Shown here piece after piece: positions 6,770 to 8,343 of a stretch of 8,343 nt of DNA. Positions within the stretch are counted from its first letter, which is position 1. Each line of letters begins with the position of its first letter. The position numbers and the translations under genes are program-made. The notes under the pieces were generated by a model. That model did no database searches. It saw only the letters and a program-made list of their open reading frames with translations, and was not told the DNA's origin. The DNA is taken from positions 1 through 8,343 of the forward strand of contig JACRCS010000229.1 in assembly GCA_016218905.1 (NCBI GenBank). Reading direction: 5' to 3'. The DNA is from Deltaproteobacteria bacterium. Its GTDB lineage: Bacteria > Desulfobacterota_C > Deferrisomatia > Deferrisomatales > JACRMM01.

Positions 6770-8131
6770 TTAATTCCTCCGGTTGTGCGGCCGGGCTGAT
6801 GACCCAGCCGAAGAAGCGCGAAAGAACGCCTCGTCGAATTCCGGTCTGCCTTCGTATTTCTTCATGAGCAACCCCATGTTCTGCTCCCAATTTTCCAGAG
6901 TCCCAGGATTGACCTCGATTCCGGCTTGGCGAAAGGCTTGTGACAGCACCTTTGGATCGGGAGGACAGCCCTTCACGGCAATCAAATTTCGTATGTTTGG
7001 ATGGTTCGAGTTCTTCTGACACATGCAATTTCCAATCAAGACAGTCTTATTCTTGCCATGTGTTGGCTCCATCACCTTTCCAGTAAGCACTTCAACATCG
7101 TCCCATGGCGTTCCTTTCCAAGCCTGCATCGTAGCAGCCATGATGACTGGATAGAGACCGGCACAATACGTACAGAGAGAACTATCGTACTTTCTGTACG
7201 TTACTCCAGACATCCCTCTTTTTTCCATCACCGTCGGGAGGAGCCCATTCTCGTTATAGGAGAAATCGTAGTCATGAAACGACGCCACGCCTTCGATCTT
7301 CTCGCCGACGACCTTCACATCCGACAGGTCGAGCGGTCGGTTGCGGTCTCCGGCGGCGTGGACGAGATGGGGCACCTGATGCGGCTCATAGCCCAACAGT
7401 TTGGCGCCGACCACGTCCGTCGAGAAGACATCCCGCGAACCAACAAGTAGATTGCTTCTTCGAATCACACCGTTGACGCTCGGGCCCCGTTCGGTTGTGT
7501 AGATGCCGTCCAGGAGGGTGAAACCCGGGGGCATTTCGTTGGCGAGCTTCGAGATCATGTAGTGCAGATCTTTCTTTGTATCCGCACTGTGGCACTTCTT
7601 TCTGGATGCAACGTCAATCATTCCTTTCAAGTTCTTTATACCCAGGCTGACTACAGTCTGATGATGCGTCTTGAGTACAGGAATATTAACTACAAAATCG
7701 CTCTCCAGGATATCCACGTTGAAGTTAAGCTTGACTCCGCAACCGATGTCGATCTTCTTGAAGGGCCGTTCAAAAACATTCAGGCACTTTACGCCATGCT
7801 TCTTTTCCAGTACTTTGTAACCCAAACTCTCAAAGGCATGGGACGGGGTTATCTTATCATTCGGGTCAAAAAGCACCATCCCTTCTCCAATAGTGATTTC
7901 ATCGATGCCTCGTTCCTTGAGATGGACGATGACGTCTTCGAGGACCCGCGTCGTCGTGATGACTCCCCACTTTGGAAACACCGCACGCCGAGTCCACAGG
8001 ACGATATTGGGTTTGACGAACACTCTTGCCTTGGGAGGAAGGTGATCCAGGCCTCCGGAGAGCTTGATCGCTCTTCCGACCGACTCCAGGGGCTTTTCGT
8101 ACCGCACCACCGCAACGACCCACTTGCTCAT
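6770..8131 (-). CDS. DUF362 domain protein with C-terminal cysteine-rich, possibly Fe-S, region
   Basis: This 453-residue protein starts at the ATG at 8131, with AGGAGG 5 bases upstream. Family landmarks of DUF362 (Pfam PF04015) are clear: VFVKPNIV (37-44), ITTTRVLEDVI (58-68), GIDEITIGEG (75-84), PVLKTHHQTVVSLGIKNLKG (151-170), LLDGIYTTERGP (206-217) and STDVVGAKLLG (237-247). The biochemical role of the family is unknown to me. After about 290 comes an extension with C320-x2-C323, C369 and C371, and C389 in VKGCPPDP. The CxxC, a middle cysteine and a GCPP motif recall the cluster site of NuoB-like and hydrogenase small-subunit proteins, so a [4Fe-4S] site is plausible. There is no signal peptide. 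The base composition is distinctly less G+C-rich than all neighbours (many A/T-ending codons), suggesting transfer. The last dozen residues (SAGSSARPHNRRN) look unconserved. It follows a thioredoxin-like gene on the same strand and converges on the lipoprotein gene. Confidence 0.9.
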   Translation of the reverse strand: MSKWVVAVVRYEKPLESVGRAIKLSGGLDHLPPKARVFVKPNIVLWTRRAVFPKWGVITTTRVLEDVIVHLKERGIDEITIGEGMVLFDPNDKITPSHAFESLGYKVLEKKHGVKCLNVFERPFKKIDIGCGVKLNFNVDILESDFVVNIPVLKTHHQTVVSLGIKNLKGMIDVASRKKCHSADTKKDLHYMISKLANEMPPGFTLLDGIYTTERGPSVNGVIRRSNLLVGSRDVFSTDVVGAKLLGYEPHQVPHLVHAAGDRNRPLDLSDVKVVGEKIEGVASFHDYDFSYNENGLLPTVMEKRGMSGVTYRKYDSSLCTYCAGLYPVIMAATMQAWKGTPWDDVEVLTGKVMEPTHGKNKTVLIGNCMCQKNSNHPNIRNLIAVKGCPPDPKVLSQAFRQAGIEVNPGTLENWEQNMGLLMKKYEGRPEFDEAFFRASSAGSSARPHNRRN

Positions 8132-8136
8132 GTTCG

Positions 8137-8142
8137 CCTCCT
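8137..8142 (-). promoter_or_regulatory. Ribosome binding site of the DUF362 gene
   Basis: A perfect AGGAGG on the minus strand lies 5 bases before the ATG at 8131, the strongest ribosome site in the window, and fixes that start. Confidence 0.75.
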
Positions 8143-8227
8143 CGTTCGTGTGCCCAGGGATGTGGCGCCTCGCCGTGGATGGCCCAGCGGGGCAGCAGCA
8201 CCCCCGGGTCGCTGGACGGGGAGCGGT

Positions 8228-8343
8228 CTACGGGCCCTTGGCGAGCCGAGCGACTTCTGCCCGTAGGGCCTGCTCGATGCCGGGGTGGAACCCCCGGTAC
8301 ACCGCCGCGATCTTCCGTTCACGGTCCAGAAGGAAGCTCGCGG
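8228..8343 (-). CDS. Thioredoxin-like (TlpA/AhpC-TSA type) protein, C-terminal end only
   Basis: The frame enters from the right edge and stops with TAG at 8228, giving 37 complete residues. It reads ASFLLDRERKIAAVYRGF, then HPGIEQALRAEVARL and AKGP. A strand of the type SFLLDR-x-x-x-I-x-x-x-Y-x-G-F followed by an E-x-x-L-R-x-x-V-x-x-L helix is the usual C-terminus of TlpA/ResA-like and peroxiredoxin-like thioredoxin folds, where the segment just after the cis-proline supplies the last strands and helix. The CxxC active site and any signal peptide lie outside the window, so I cannot say whether it is a periplasmic disulfide reductase or a peroxiredoxin. It lies 96 bases upstream of the DUF362 gene on the same strand and could share its transcript. 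Other frames here give only Arg/Pro/Ser-rich translations. Confidence 0.7.
   Translation of the reverse strand, partial: ASFLLDRERKIAAVYRGFHPGIEQALRAEVARLAKGP

Noticed and set aside
8132..8227. Possible stem GGGG ... CCCC (with CAGC ... GCTG outside) between the thioredoxin-like gene and DUF362
   Set aside because: The stem needs a five-base bulge and no T run follows, so it is not a convincing terminator.

Overview
The window is GC-rich bacterial DNA from a Gram-negative organism. It has an outer-membrane beta-barrel ending in phenylalanine, two lipobox-type signal peptides, and clear Shine-Dalgarno sites. The DUF362 protein with a cysteine-rich C-terminus at the right end, and the overall style of the proteins, suggest a deltaproteobacterial lineage (Desulfobacterota, Myxococcota) or a relative such as Methylomirabilota. 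No marker gene is present, so the taxon is a guess.

Left part, minus strand (5093 down to 1, running off the left edge): a tightly packed three-gene operon for envelope proteins. The order of transcription is an outer-membrane beta-barrel of 641 aa, a small lipoprotein of 159 aa, and a large secreted protein of at least 896 aa with fibronectin-III-like domains. The first two genes are 11 bases apart and the next two overlap by 14 bases. All three proteins carry, near the N-terminus, a related beta-sandwich-like stretch with the signature LVDG ... F.PG.H.(V/I).L. In the lipoprotein and the large protein this is clearly a duplicated domain. The likely picture is a pore or anchor in the outer membrane, a lipid-anchored partner and a large exported surface protein. 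I do not recognise it as a named system, and it is the best candidate for something undescribed here.

Middle (5094-5745): a 652-base divergent intergenic region with no convincing gene. It has an AT-richer patch with a cluster of TACTCG/CGAGTA half-sites, several hairpins, and a 21-base near-perfect palindrome about 85 bases before the plus-strand genes.

Plus strand (5746-6724): a two-gene operon 4 bases apart. It encodes a 157-aa protein with the AFRH ... AHE ... MDLYNN pattern that I associate with DUF6973, and a 166-aa lipoprotein. The pair has an effector-and-partner look, but that is inference.

Right part, minus strand (8343 to 6770): the C-terminal end of a thioredoxin-like (TlpA/AhpC-type) protein, then a 453-aa DUF362 protein. 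The DUF362 gene is visibly poorer in G+C than everything around it, which suggests acquisition by transfer. Its C-terminal cysteines resemble an iron-sulfur site.
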